Assembly (NCBI RefSeq): GCF_030272615.1
Contig: NC_081405.1
Span: 570,399,095 to 570,463,094 of the forward strand
Direction: 5' to 3'
Length of the DNA: 64,000 bases
Origin: Cryptomeria japonica
Lineage: Eukaryota; Streptophyta; Pinopsida; Cupressales; Cupressaceae
The translations under genes and the position numbers were made by a program. The notes beneath the pieces are model-generated. The model was not told where the DNA came from and did no database searches. It saw only the letters and a program-made list of their open reading frames with translations. Below, piece after piece: positions 1 through 10,140 of the stretch; positions within the stretch are counted from its first letter, which is position 1, and each line of letters begins with the position of its first letter.

Positions 1-2005
1 GAATTTCCTCCTTTTTATCAAAGCCTTTGAGCTCAATGGTCTTCTTTTCAAGTTGATATTCTGATGACGCTTCTTCTTTCGTAAGATGTGAAGAATGGTC
101 ATAAAATTTGACTTTTTGTTGTTTGTACCTTGTTTTTGATGTTTTTGGTTGTTTTGACAGATGTTTGGCTGGATGAATACTTTGTTTTTGGGAAGTGATT
201 TTTTGATTTTTCTTTGACAAGAAAACAAAGCAAGCACACAAACACAAGAATGTTGCCTAAAAGGCACAAATGAGTATGGGTCTAGATCAACCCAATCTTT
301 GGACTTGTATATGACCCTTCCTTTAGATGTATTTTAAGGTGTATTTCCAAAGCCTGAAGCCGGCTCAATTTGTACTTGGTCTTTAAAACGAACACGCTTC
401 AAACACTTTTTATCCCTAAGGTCAAATGGCCAGTTGTGATAAATTTAGCCCACATCTCGATATTTCTTCGACTTTGGTACTACATACCTTATGAATCCTG
501 CCTTGGCAGGTAAGGATGTGATATACTAAGTCTTGCACGAGCATAACAAATAGATGATCCCTATGATGGGGGGAGTCACCACTTTTATCAAGCCACAAGT
601 GACTTTTCAAAAAGCTATGTTTCTACTCAAGGAAATATGTATGGTGAATATCTTGGGAGCAAAACCATCTATGCTCTTGCACTAAATTATATCACAAATA
701 TCCTCAATCAATAGAACAGGTGGGCTACTACTTAAAGGCGTTTAGTTATGTTCGATGTTTTTGGACATAAGTTCATTCTGCAGTGACTCACTTAAGAGCC
801 TTGTAACTGGTGGTGGGGGCCATTTGTCCTTTCGGCCAGTTACACTGTAGGAACAGCTATACCCAAGGCTACAGCTTTCGCTCACACCTAATTTCTATAG
901 CGGCTCGAAGGATTTACTGCTCAAGGTTGTTCCCAAGAGTGATGTGTCTCTTAGCAGGCCTCTCTTAAAAAGATAAAATTTTGAGTGTTACTAACACTTT
1001 TCTCTTGCACCTAGGACCACGAAAGCCAAGGGAGAGGATAGTGTGTGTTAGAAGTAGGACCACTCGACCAACTCTTTGCACAAGTGTGCCAAGCACGAAA
1101 AACACTTGTTCTTTTTAATCTATCATTGCAATGTGATCTAACTATTTGGAGATGTTGCTCCAACAATCATGGTGTTCTTTTTAAATTTCAAAGGCAATTG
1201 TTTGAGTAAACTAGAATTTGAAAATCCTGGTCAAATTAATGAAAAACACATTTGCATGAAGTAAAATTGCTTTAAAAATGAGACAAGTTGATTGTGAATT
1301 TTATTTGCACCAAAAATGGAAGTGTGGATTGTGAGTTTTATCTTGATGCAAGAAATAAAATTTGCCTCGTTGATTTTAAGCACCAAAATGAAGTTTGTTT
1401 CCTAACTTGCAAAAAAATAAAGTTGTTTTTGTATAAGTTTGTGGTTCTTTTTACCTTGGAACAATGAAATTCTTTTTAAGAGCCCCAAACAAATGTGTGA
1501 TTCTTTTTTTTAAAAGCCCAAATTTGAAATGTGAAGTTAATTTTAAACCAAAATAAAAAGTGAATTCATTTTTAAAACCAACTTCAAAAACAAGTTAGTA
1601 AAAAATATAAATCTACTTTTTAATCTAATTTAAATCTGCACAAAAGAGAAAAATAGTTAGTAAAATCTGCCTATTTGGTGGGCTTCTACAAGCCTAATTT
1701 TTTTTTTGGGGGTTTTTTTTTTTTTTTGGTTACAAGGTGATTTGTACAACATTTTGTTACAATAGCGCTAGTCTGCGTTTGAACAAAGGCACTATTTAAC
1801 ACAAATGCACTAAAAGAAAGGGAAAGACAGAGAAGGCAAAAGCACTGAAACAGGGTGAATAGTGGCAAAATAATGTCAAACACACCAAAACAGTGTCAAA
1901 AGCGCAACCTGTGTGACATTTTCAACATTCAAACATGTTATTGGTTAAAAAAAAAAAAAAAAGTTGATCTTTTTTGGTGTTTGGATTCACGTCGGGTTCA
2001 CCAAA
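1..2005 (-). other. Presumed 5' leader of an LTR retroelement cut by the window edge
   Basis: No protein-like reading frame longer than about 65 codons is convincing here. The stretch lies on the internal side of a primer-binding-like site (1983-2003) and a presumed LTR, so I read it as the untranslated leader of a minus-strand element whose gag and pol would lie left of the window. It contains poly-T/poly-A tracts near 1698-1728 and 1949-1964. The short minus-strand frame at 422-610 was not recognised. The assignment rests on position rather than homology. Confidence 0.4.
1983..2003 (-). promoter_or_regulatory. Primer-binding-like site next to a presumed LTR
   Basis: On the minus strand the sequence begins TGGTGAACCCGACGTGAA, i.e. 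it starts with TGG as expected for pairing to a tRNA 3' CCA end. It is separated by two bases from a TG that would end the LTR on the plus strand. I could not assign the tRNA. The spacing and the TGG start are seen; the priming role is inferred. Confidence 0.5.
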
Positions 2006-2400
2006 TGATGCTCTGCAAAAAGGATTAGAAAATCTGTTTGATGGCAACACACACAAGAGCACAAGAAACAAACGTTAGTGTTAGCAACAAAAGATTATCC
2101 TAAACAGGCATATCAAGAGAGATATTAAGCATGAAATAGAAAGCATATAAACATAGAATAAAATAGCTAATCAAGATGCTCATAGTTGCTCCTCCCTTGT
2201 TCCTCTCCTCTCCAAGTCCCAAATGAGTGTAGCTCTCAGCTTTTAGCACTAGCCATGGATGCCATATGGAGATTCAAGATGGTTGAATATGATAAGCAAA
2301 TACTATGCAAGAGTAGATAGTGATGCTATGAAAAAGCTCTATGCTAATGCCAGTATAACAACAATACTCTAATGCTTCTTTTTTGCTTGAGGAGAAGGGT

Positions 2401-2412
2401 TCTATTTATAGA
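2401..2412 (-). promoter_or_regulatory. TATA box candidate of the left-edge LTR
   Basis: The minus strand reads TCTATAAATAGA, a near-consensus plant TATA box. It lies upstream of the LTR/primer-site junction at a distance that allows an R-U5 segment. No start site can be shown. Confidence 0.45.
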
Positions 2413-2559
2413 AGAAATGGGGAAATGAAGGGTTAAGATTGAATGGTTTAATCAAGGGCCAAGTTTGAAAGTTGGGGATCCATGTGCACAATTGGCACCA
2501 ATAAAATGGTGACAAGTGTCAACATAGGATTGGGTTGAGAGAAGAGGTTGGAGGCATTA

Positions 2560-3350
2560 AAGGCCTGAGAAGACCTCATGGTTATCTAGAGGCTAAGGGT
2601 CAAGTCCAAATTAAGATTACCCACTGGATTAAGAGTTAATCCAAGGATAAACCTTTGTGCAAATGTTTAAGAGATAATCATGGTCAAAGCATTAATGGCC
2701 TGATGAGACCTTTGGGTTGGGTAGAGGTTGAGTCAAAACAAATGTTTTAACCATGTAGGAGGGTTTGAGGTAACCATTAATGGTTATTAGAGACTTTGGG
2801 GATTAAGTGGTTGAAGGTTGAAAGCCTTCAATGGTTATCAAACACTTTGAGCCATTGAGAAGTGACTTCCCTTTTGCTTAGGAATGTGACAAAGTTTAGA
2901 GAAGGGGTTAGGTTATTTAGAAGTGATTAGAAAATTCTAGAAGGGGTTTAGGCATGCAAGTGGATTTTGTAGGAAAATGTAAGTGGGAGAAATTTTGGTA
3001 TTTTCAATTAAAATAAAATCATTTATTTCAATTAAATGGTGTAATTTGCATTTGGATAAATATTCAAATAAATATTAATTTATTTAAATGAGAAAAATGA
3101 AGATAAAGTATTAAAATGCTTGAAGACTTTGAGGGAAACCATTAAAGGCTTGAATACTTTAAGGAAAACCATTAAAGTCTTAAGAAGACTTTAAGGGAAG
3201 CCATTAAGTTTGAAGACTTTAAAGCCATCAAGTTGGAAGACTTTAAGGGAAACCATTAAAGGCTTAAGAAGACTATAGAAGGAAGCCATCAAGTTTGAAG
3301 ACTTTAAAGCCATCAAGTTTGAATACTTTAAGGGAAACCATTAAAGGTTT
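2560..3350. repeat. Degenerate minisatellite with CCATTAAAGG and GAAGACTTT motifs
   Basis: From about 3115 to 3350 the blocks CCATTAAAGG(C), GAAGACTTTAAGGGAA and GCCATCAAGTTTGAAG recur many times at intervals of roughly 30-45 bp. Looser versions (for example taatggcctgatgagacc) extend back to about 2560. The array is imperfect and noncoding, and sits inside the presumed LTR. Confidence 0.7.
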
Positions 3351-3403
3351 CAAGTGGGTGAGGATAAATAGGATTTTAAATAAATAATTTATTTAAAATA
3401 GTT

Positions 3404-3640
3404 GTGCAACTTGCTTTTGTAGGAAAATACAAGTGGGTGGAGGATAAAGGTGATTTAAATAAATTATTTATTTAAAATAATTGTGCAACTTGCATTTGTA
3501 GGAAAATGCAAGTGGGTAGAGGATAAAGGTGATTTAAATAAATTATTTATTTAAAATAATTGTGCAACTTGCATTTGTAGGAAAATGCAAGTGGGTAGAG
3601 GATAAAGGTGATTTTAAATAAATGTTAATTTATTTAAATG
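3404..3640. repeat. 79-bp tandem repeat, about three copies
   Basis: The phrase GTGCAACTTGC recurs at 3404, 3483 and 3562, giving a period of 79 bp; the second and third copies are almost identical. Each unit contains a TTTAAATAAATTATTTATTTAAA-like AT palindrome and a GGAAAATGCAAGTGGGT block, and the third copy is followed by a shortened variant. A diverged single copy of the GGAAAATG.AAGTGGG block also lies near 2970. Confidence 0.85.
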
Positions 3641-3960
3641 TGAGAGGTGGGATTTTGGGGGATTTAAATAAATATTAATTTATTTAAATGTGAGAGAATA
3701 TTTAATTAAATAAATATGATTTATTTATTTAATTAATGGTCTGAATTTGGTTAAGTGAATTAAATCAAATAAATTGAATAATTTATTTAATTAATAAGAG
3801 AAGAGGGTTAAGATGAATTAATTAAATATTAATTTAATTAATTATTAATTGATGGTTAAATAATCAAATAAATACTAAGTATTCATTTAATTAAGTGGAC
3901 TGATTTATGTGACTACAAGTTGATATTATATTTTCTATATAAATAGTTTTACATGTTAAA
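3641..3960. repeat. AT-rich palindromic tract
   Basis: A run of imperfect palindromes built from AAATAAATATTAATTTATTT and TTAATTAAT blocks, with very few G or C bases. No coding potential is seen. It may be the distal part of the presumed LTR or a matrix-attachment-like AT block; the sequence alone does not decide. Confidence 0.5.
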
Positions 3961-5205
3961 AAAATAAAAATGAATAAGTTAAGTGAAGATCAAATATATA
4001 TGTATGTAATATATGGTAGATCTTTGTTAAGTCGAGAGGCTTTCTACAGTCACACAGGACGGGTGAGAGCCCATGTCAACATTTCCGGCTGTGTAAACAT
4101 TTCCGGTAGTAAGATTTCTGTCACCGTTATAAATATTTTCCGTCAAACAGAAAAAAAGCTATTTAAATTATTCACAAATAAATTTGTCACGGTTCATATA
4201 GGAAATGAAATTGGTGCGAGATATACACGGCACCACCTTTGAAACCATATTCGCTAACTGAATCCTAACTGAATCTTGAATTAATTTATCTGAAGAGTTT
4301 TTGAGTTCCGCGGATCTTTAACTTATTCTTCTTGCTTTCCAAATACAAAGCACCACTCTCTTTTGTGTTGGCAGAAATAGTTGAAACAAAGCAAATTTTT
4401 GGTGAATCCTGGTTAATGGAGTGAACTTAAACCTCAACATTTTGATAACTGACGTGCGTATTTTATAATTAGGGTGAAAAATACGAAAACACACTAAATT
4501 CCAAATTCTTACTGCAACCGACAATGTTATCTCTTCTATGCTTCAAGATCCCTTAGAAAATGAAAACTAAGCAATAGAGAATGATGTAAGCAATTCCATA
4601 GCTTTTGAAGAGTGAACTAAGTGAATTATGATTGTCGTAATTTATATTACTAATGCCTTGGCATGAACTGCAATTGTAGCATAGTAAGTTGTTGCTTATA
4701 CAAGATTAACCTGTTACAAAACAACTTTTTTTGTAGAGAAAATTTGATGCTTATATAACTTATATATATACCTAATCTAGGTATTGTTGCTTTAATAACC
4801 CATTCTACGATCCTGCTACTTTCAAAAAAATGACTCAAGTATATCACCCTTAATGAGATATATGCATCATTGGGAGTTCAGCACATCTACTGCAGATGCC
4901 GCTAATACCTCGAACAATGTTAAAAAATGTCACATCGATAAATGCTGTGATAATTCTTTAGAACAAACACTTCTTATGCTCAATTGTGATAGTATTAAAG
5001 AAAAGGGAAACTGAGAGTCAAAACAATATTGTTGAACTATATGCATGAAAAATTTATGTTCAAAATAATACTGATTAACAATAGTGACCATGTCTCACCT
5101 TTGCATGAAGTAGGAAGTTTGTCTACTTGGGATTTATGGCATTTAACGATGTTACAAAACTCTGTAGTTGGGTTTATCACAATAGGCTGGCAAAAAGAAA
5201 TCTGG
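3961..5205. other. Unassigned spacer, first part rich in CpG
   Basis: No recognisable coding region, terminal repeat or RNA gene. The 90-codon plus-strand frame at 3970-4242 resembles no family I know. Positions 4030-4330 keep many CpG pairs in a window that is otherwise CpG-poor. The rest (4340-5205) is AT-rich and featureless. Confidence 0.5.
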
Positions 5206-5210
5206 AATAA

Positions 5211-5583
5211 TGATCCGAATTATGAATTCGGATGACAACACCTAAGTGAGATTCATGAGATTCCAAGGGTCACAAAGACCCCTTGATAATTGAAGTCCAA
5301 CAATCACATTTGTTTATTACATAATAAAATCTAAAACTATGTAATTTTTCAAAAAACTATATAAAATTTTTCCTAACTTTAACTAGGCATAACTTTTTGC
5401 ACAAGACTCGAAATTACGAGCCGTTTAACTCGTTGGAAAGATCTCCAAGAGTTGTAGATGAGATTTTAAAAGAGTCGCTTGCAAGGGCTAAAAATGCCCT
5501 AAAGGCCTTCAAAAATGCCATTTACTAACATATAGAAAAACTAAGAAAATATATAATAATATTTTCAAATTTTATTTTGATCA
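5211..5583 (-). repeat. 3' LTR of the deleted gypsy element
   Basis: It aligns with 7879-8336 from TGATCCGAATTA to the terminal CA, but lacks about 85 bp present in the other LTR just after CCTAAGTGAGA. That internal deletion explains the length difference (373 against 458 bp). Confidence 0.9.
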
Positions 5584-5595
5584 TTACTCCCCCCC
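5584..5595 (-). promoter_or_regulatory. Polypurine tract of the deleted gypsy element
   Basis: The minus strand reads GGGGGGGAGTAA immediately before the 3' LTR, the expected place and composition for plus-strand DNA priming. Confidence 0.8.
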
Positions 5596-5730
5596 TTGAA
5601 GAGAAATGGGCTCCATTGCATCAATACTCTAAATGAAATGAGGGTAACAAAGCTGAAGCTACTCCTTGGTAACCCACTTTCCTTGTTGGGTGATCTGCCC
5701 TGTGCGAACCACTTTGTATAGATAAATTTG

Positions 5731-6222
5731 TCATTGTTTGAGTATTTTCACCATGGTGTCCACAATCTGATCACATTGGAATGGAGAAGTTGCACCTAGA
5801 TTCAATTTTGTAGTGGAAATTGTTTCTGCAACATCTAATAGTGGAGGAATATATGGCTTCAAGAGTTCCTTCTGAATATGCAGCCACACCTTGTCCCCGA
5901 CTTGAAAATTATGAGCTGTGCGATACTCATCATATCTCTCCTTATATTTCTTATTTGTATGCTCCAAGATTTCATCCTTTTTCTTTGCCAGAACCATGGG
6001 ACTGCCACAAGGTGATGCACTTGGACGAATATGTCCTTTCTCAATCAAATCTTGTATTTGCCTCTTAGTTTCATCATTTCCTAATACTGATCTATGATAG
6101 ACTAGTTCATTAGGTAATGGAGTTCCTGGTATCAAACCAATAGTGTGTTTTACTTGGCAGTGTGTAGGTACCCCAATTGGCAACTTAAACAAATTCTCAT
6201 ATTTTATAAAAATTTGGTCCAT
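5731..6222 (-). pseudogene. pol relic: RT N-terminus fused to integrase C-terminus
   Basis: A 163-codon open frame. Residues 1 to about 83 match the start of a gypsy reverse transcriptase (PSASPCGSPMVLAKKKD). From about residue 84 the protein continues as the far C-terminus of integrase (KKYKERYDEYRTAHNFQVGD, a typical segment after the catalytic core). The YxDD polymerase motif, RNase H and the DDE core are absent. The junction near 5973 is in frame, so a deletion of well over 2 kb in the usual family layout left an open chimera. Nothing suggests function. Confidence 0.85.
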
Positions 6223-6527
6223 TGACCTTTTTTGCTATGTTGTGGTGTTTGTGATGTCATTGGAAATATATATAGACTTCCTTTCTTCTTTAGAATGAAT
6301 CATTAATAATATGAATGTTCCTATTTTGACAACCAACCTCCTACCTTGCGTAGCACTAATAAAAGAGGTAGTGTATGCAGGGCTTACCTCTGGTATTCGG
6401 TATTTCTGCTCACCTAATTTAATTGTCACGCTGCGAGGTTTAGATTCATAGACACCATGGCGCTAGTACATATGGTTGTCCCAACAAAACATCACAAACA
6501 TCTAAAGGAGCCACATCACAGATTACT

Positions 6528-7007
6528 TCATCTTTGAAATGCTTTATAGAGTAGGAAATGCAACATTGCTAGTGCACTTGGATGCACTTGGATATCTCTC
6601 CCTTGACTTACCCATCCCATAGAATAGGGTTGCGGATGTGCTGTTGTTTTCAGATTCAATCTTTTCACGGTCTCTATTGATATTAGGTTCTTTTGACTTC
6701 CATTATCAACAATAAAGTGCAGGGCTTCTCCTCCGACCCACATTTGTGAGTGAAACAATCTCTCCTCATCCTGCCAGGGCAATATCTTTGTAGTAGCTAC
6801 CATTGTATATGGATCAGCCTCAATGACCTGTTCATGACTTTCTTTTGGACAAGATTCTTCCACCTGAGGTTCTTCCTTGTCCTCATGTGTCTCCATCATT
6901 AAACTTTTTATGGTTTTGCAATCTTTTGTGTTGTGAGAGGGACTCTTATGGAATTCACACCACATATTGTTCTCTTGTGTCTTCTTCATACCCACTACCT
7001 TTTTCAT
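6528..7007 (-). pseudogene. gag C-terminus and aspartic protease relic
   Basis: A 159-codon frame. Near the N-terminus is a zinc-knuckle variant, WCEFHKSPSHNTKDC (Cys/His spacing as in many plant gypsy gags). Around residue 110 is a retropepsin-like site, FIVDNGSQKNLIS, where the family has D-S/T-G; the middle residue is now Asn, which should abolish activity. The frame sits between the gag relic (7384-7758) and the RT relic (5731-6222), in the expected order. A further frame at 6235-6429 is the degraded protease-RT linker. Confidence 0.8.
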
Positions 7008-7383
7008 TGGTGAATTGGGAGGAGATTCCTTGGAGATCTTCCATTGGTTATTTGCGAAGTTATCCCTCCCTTTCTATTTGAATTTCTCCTCAATTTTTGT
7101 AGCAAACTTATATGCACTAGGTAAACTCTCTATGTTCAGGAATTCCATTTCAGTTTGAATACACCTATGGAGTCGACTATGATATTTTAAAACTCAGTGC
7201 TTCTCACAATCTTTGATGCCAATTTTTTCTATTAAAGCATGGAGCATATTAGTATATTCTTGAATAGTTTGGTCTTTTTTCTGTCAAAGCAGTTGCCACT
7301 GCATATATCTCTATTCATATGTATCTACAAGAAAATATTCTTCCTTTATGTGCTCCATGAATTCTCCCCATGTGGGTTTTTGA

Positions 7384-7758
7384 TCAAAGATGAACGTAGT
7401 GATCAAAGATGAACGTAGTGCCCGTTTCTGCTGCCTTGGTTGCTAACTTCGCCTCCCAAGAATATTTCACATGATTTTTAGCTTTGAGAAGAGTGAAATT
7501 TATTTTCTCTTCATTTGAGAATTGGTTGACAAAGAAATATCTTTCCAGTTTTGAAACCCAGTCATCAACGACATCTACATCAATCATTTCTTGAAAGGTG
7601 GGTATATTTAAATTCACTTACACCTTGAATGGTGGTTTTGTAGGTGACTCACAACTTTCCAGCATCTACTTGAACTGGTCCATCATTTCTTCTCGTTGTT
7701 TTGTTAATGCATCTACAACCAATGCTTTAATGTCTTCATCGGTCGGCAACTTAGCCAT
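7384..7758 (-). pseudogene. gag N-terminal relic of the deleted gypsy element
   Basis: The natural start is the ATG at 7758 (MAKLPTDEDIKALV). The frame runs 46 codons to a TAA and then continues in the same frame as MIDVDVVDDWVSKLERYF and WEAKLATKA to 7384, the pattern of a plant gypsy capsid domain. Sequence to about 7010 is the rest of gag, broken by stops and frameshifts. The ATG lies about 110 bp inside the primer site, the normal leader position. Confidence 0.75.
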
Positions 7759-7865
7759 CTACGATCGTGTGCATCTCAAAGGAAGGTAGTCTAAAGGATT
7801 CCTTGTTTCCAACCCTGATATTTGATATGTTGATCGTGTGTGATATGACATACATGAGTGAACTT

Positions 7866-7877
7866 GCTTTGATACCA
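7866..7877 (-). promoter_or_regulatory. Primer-binding site (initiator Met tRNA type)
   Basis: The minus strand reads TGGTATCAAAGC, one base from the 5' LTR. It differs at one position from TGGTATCAGAGC, the standard plant site complementary to initiator methionine tRNA. Confidence 0.85.
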
Positions 7878-7878
7878 C

Positions 7879-8336
7879 TGATCCGAATTACGGATTCAGA
7901 TGACAATACCTAAGTGAGAACCTATGGTGTTGTGGATGAACAAGATAATATAGAATTGAAGCAAGCCAAAAAGTAATCTATTCCATTCAAAAATCCAACA
8001 TATAGAAGTTCATGAGATTCCAAAGTCACAAAGACCTCTTGAGAAGTGAAATCCAATAGTCACATTTGTTTATTACATAATAAAATCTAAAACTATGTAA
8101 TTTTTGAAAAAAACTATATAAAATGTGTCCTAACTTTAACTAGGCATAACTTTCTACATGAGACTCAAAATTACGAGCCATTTAACTCATTTGAAAGGTC
8201 TCCAAGAGTTGTAGATGATATTTTGAACCGCTTGCAAGCGCTAAAAAGGCCTTGAAGGCCTTCAAAAATGTCATTTACTAACATATAGAAAAACTAAGAA
8301 AATAAATAATAATATTTTCAAATTTTATTCTAATCA
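7879..8336 (-). repeat. 5' LTR of the deleted gypsy element
   Basis: 458 bp, TGATCCGAATTA to TAATCA. It retains the ~85 bp missing from the 3' LTR. It is followed by AATAA, the right copy of the target duplication. Confidence 0.9.
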
Positions 8337-8341
8337 AATAA

Positions 8342-9145
8342 ATATAAATATATAAATTTCAATAAATATATCTCTCACAAAAGAAATAAGTTTCCAAAGA
8401 AGCATATATAAATGTACCGGTTCAGGTAAATCAGTATCTAGAGGACGCTCTTGAAATTGGAGACTTGGTGCAAATGGTATTTTCTTAATATCCTCAAGAA
8501 CATTGGACTTGTCAAAGGAAAAAAAAAAATGTATACCAAATGTAGTGGCCTTAATTGATAAACAGGACAATAAAATAACTAAGTTTTCGTATTGGAAAAG
8601 CCCAATCAATTTTAAAGAATTTGTTCAAAAAATGAGTCAACCATGGAAAGAGAGAAGTTCTAACAAACCCAATTTTATCCAACTATCAGTTTAAATTTTT
8701 GTTTTTCCATAATGTATGGAGCCACATCAATACTATAATCTGGTCCAATTATCAATCTCCATCCATATTTTATCCTTATGCATGTGATATATATGTAGAT
8801 CTGATTTCTAAACCTATGACATGAGGCCATTATAGTATACAAGATCACTTCAACGTTTCTAACTACATGGTATTCTTAATCATAAATTACAAATCACTCT
8901 TAGTTGAATGATTTCAGTAGTAGATTGATATCAATCTGAATATTTAAAAACTATTCATTCTTTCAATTTGTGTAACATTAGTTCAACAAAGCATAATAAA
9001 CATGAAAATGTGTAACATGTATAAAGAAAAATTGAGACATTGATTAAAAAATATTAAATCATTCACAAACATATAAACAAAAAATATTATGTATATCAAA
9101 GCTAATTATGAGTAAAAAAATATTGGTTAATAAAAATATATTAAA
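8342..9145. other. AT-rich spacer without recognisable features
   Basis: No terminal repeats, coding homology or RNA gene seen. Short overlapping frames near 8334-8694 on both strands have no family resemblance. Confidence 0.5.
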
Positions 9146-9915
9146 ACTATAATCACAAACCTACTAAAACTCTCAACAAAATTGAACACAAACCTTAAAT
9201 TGTAGCCTAATCCATACACTAAACATAATAAAAAACCTAACTCTAAACCAAATGAACCCCTATTTGAACCTTAACCTTATATACAACTCAACCCTATTCT
9301 TAAACAAAATTAAACCCAAATATTGAACCAAATTTAACCTTATGAAATTGAACTATAAACCTAACACTAAACTGAAATAAACCCTATCTATAAATCATAT
9401 TGAACCCTAACACTAAACCAAATCAAATGCCAACTATAAAGCTAATTGAATTATAAATCAAATTGAGCTCTAACCCTATATCAAATGTAACCTTAACCCT
9501 AAACTTAACCTTAACCATGGCCTGAACCAAAACGCTAACCCTATACAAAATTCAATCTTAACCCTATATTGAATTCAACCCAAACCTTTCAACAAATTAA
9601 AATTTAACCCTAAAACTAAACCAAACTAAACTTTAACCTTAAAACTAAGCCAAAGTGAAACTTAAAAATGTTTCTAATTAAATTTACTCTACTATATGCA
9701 TATTAAATAATATATATAATTCTATACCCTAATCCTATAACTTAACCAAATTAAACCCTTATTGTAAACCCTACAAACCAAATTGAATATTAACTATAAC
9801 CATACACAAAAGTCAGTTCTAACCCTTATCCTAATTAAACACTAAGTGGCCTAATCTTAAATTAACACTAGACCATATTGAACCCTGCTCCTAAATTAAT
9901 AGTAAACCAAATTGA
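9146..9915. repeat. Degenerate telomere-like satellite, left block
   Basis: The stretch is a chain of variants of AACCCTAAACCAAATTGA, roughly 17-19 bp per unit, for example AACCCTAAACTTAACC and CCAAATTGAACC. The heptamer CCCTAAA, the plant telomere unit read on this strand, recurs but never as a clean array. The block is on the same strand and of the same make as 33776-35706 and 48807-48985. It is noncoding and highly diverged. Confidence 0.85.
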
Positions 9916-10140
9916 ATTGAGAACAAATTCATTTTTCTTATTGTGTTTAATATGTAACATTGAATTAATATTATTAGTTTCATTTTTTATTTTTACTTAT
10001 TAAATTATAATGTTTATTTTGTTTTCTTATATATTGCCAGCTAACTCTCTTTTACATTGTCAAAATTTTGTGGCTCTCTTGCAGTGAGAAACAATGATAT
10101 TTTCTAAAAAATTTAGACATTGATCTATTGAGATTTTTTG
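9916..10140. other. AT-rich flank of the large gypsy element
   Basis: Nothing recognisable. The last bases, TTTTG, do not match the bases after the other LTR, so no target duplication is seen at this edge. Confidence 0.5.

Larger units (their letters stand above)
2006..3960 (-). mobile_element. Presumed 5' LTR of the left-edge element (outer end unresolved)
   Basis: The stretch starts with TG directly after the primer-binding-like site. It carries a minus-strand TATA box about 400 bp in (2401-2412), leaving a plausible R/U5 of some 360 bp. Beyond that it holds two sets of tandem repeats and AT-rich palindromes, common contents of a long U3. The outer boundary is a guess: the second LTR lies outside the window, so no terminal pair or target duplication can be checked. 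It could also be an LTR ending earlier and flanked by unrelated repeats. Confidence 0.4.
5211..8336 (-). mobile_element. Complete but internally deleted Ty3/gypsy element
   Basis: Two direct terminal repeats (5211-5583 and 7879-8336) both begin TGATCCGAATTA and end in CA. They flank a 2.3-kb interior with a primer site, a polypurine tract and gag/pol remnants, all on the minus strand. The flanking 5 bp are AATAA on both sides (5206-5210 and 8337-8341), a perfect target duplication, though AATAA is common in this AT-rich DNA. Most of reverse transcriptase, RNase H and the integrase core is missing, so the copy is non-autonomous. Confidence 0.9.

Noticed and set aside
1686-1883. 65-codon minus-strand frame
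   Set aside because: Built on poly-T/poly-A low-complexity sequence; no similarity.
1983-2003. 3' part of a tRNA gene
   Set aside because: Only about 20 bp resemble a tRNA end including CCA, which nuclear tRNA genes do not encode; no other arm is present. A primer-binding site next to an LTR explains it better.
2560-3640. CRISPR array
   Set aside because: Repeats are contiguous and degenerate, with no unique spacers, in a plant retroelement context.
3970-4242. 90-codon plus-strand frame as a gene
   Set aside because: No family resemblance, AT-rich ends, no supporting context.
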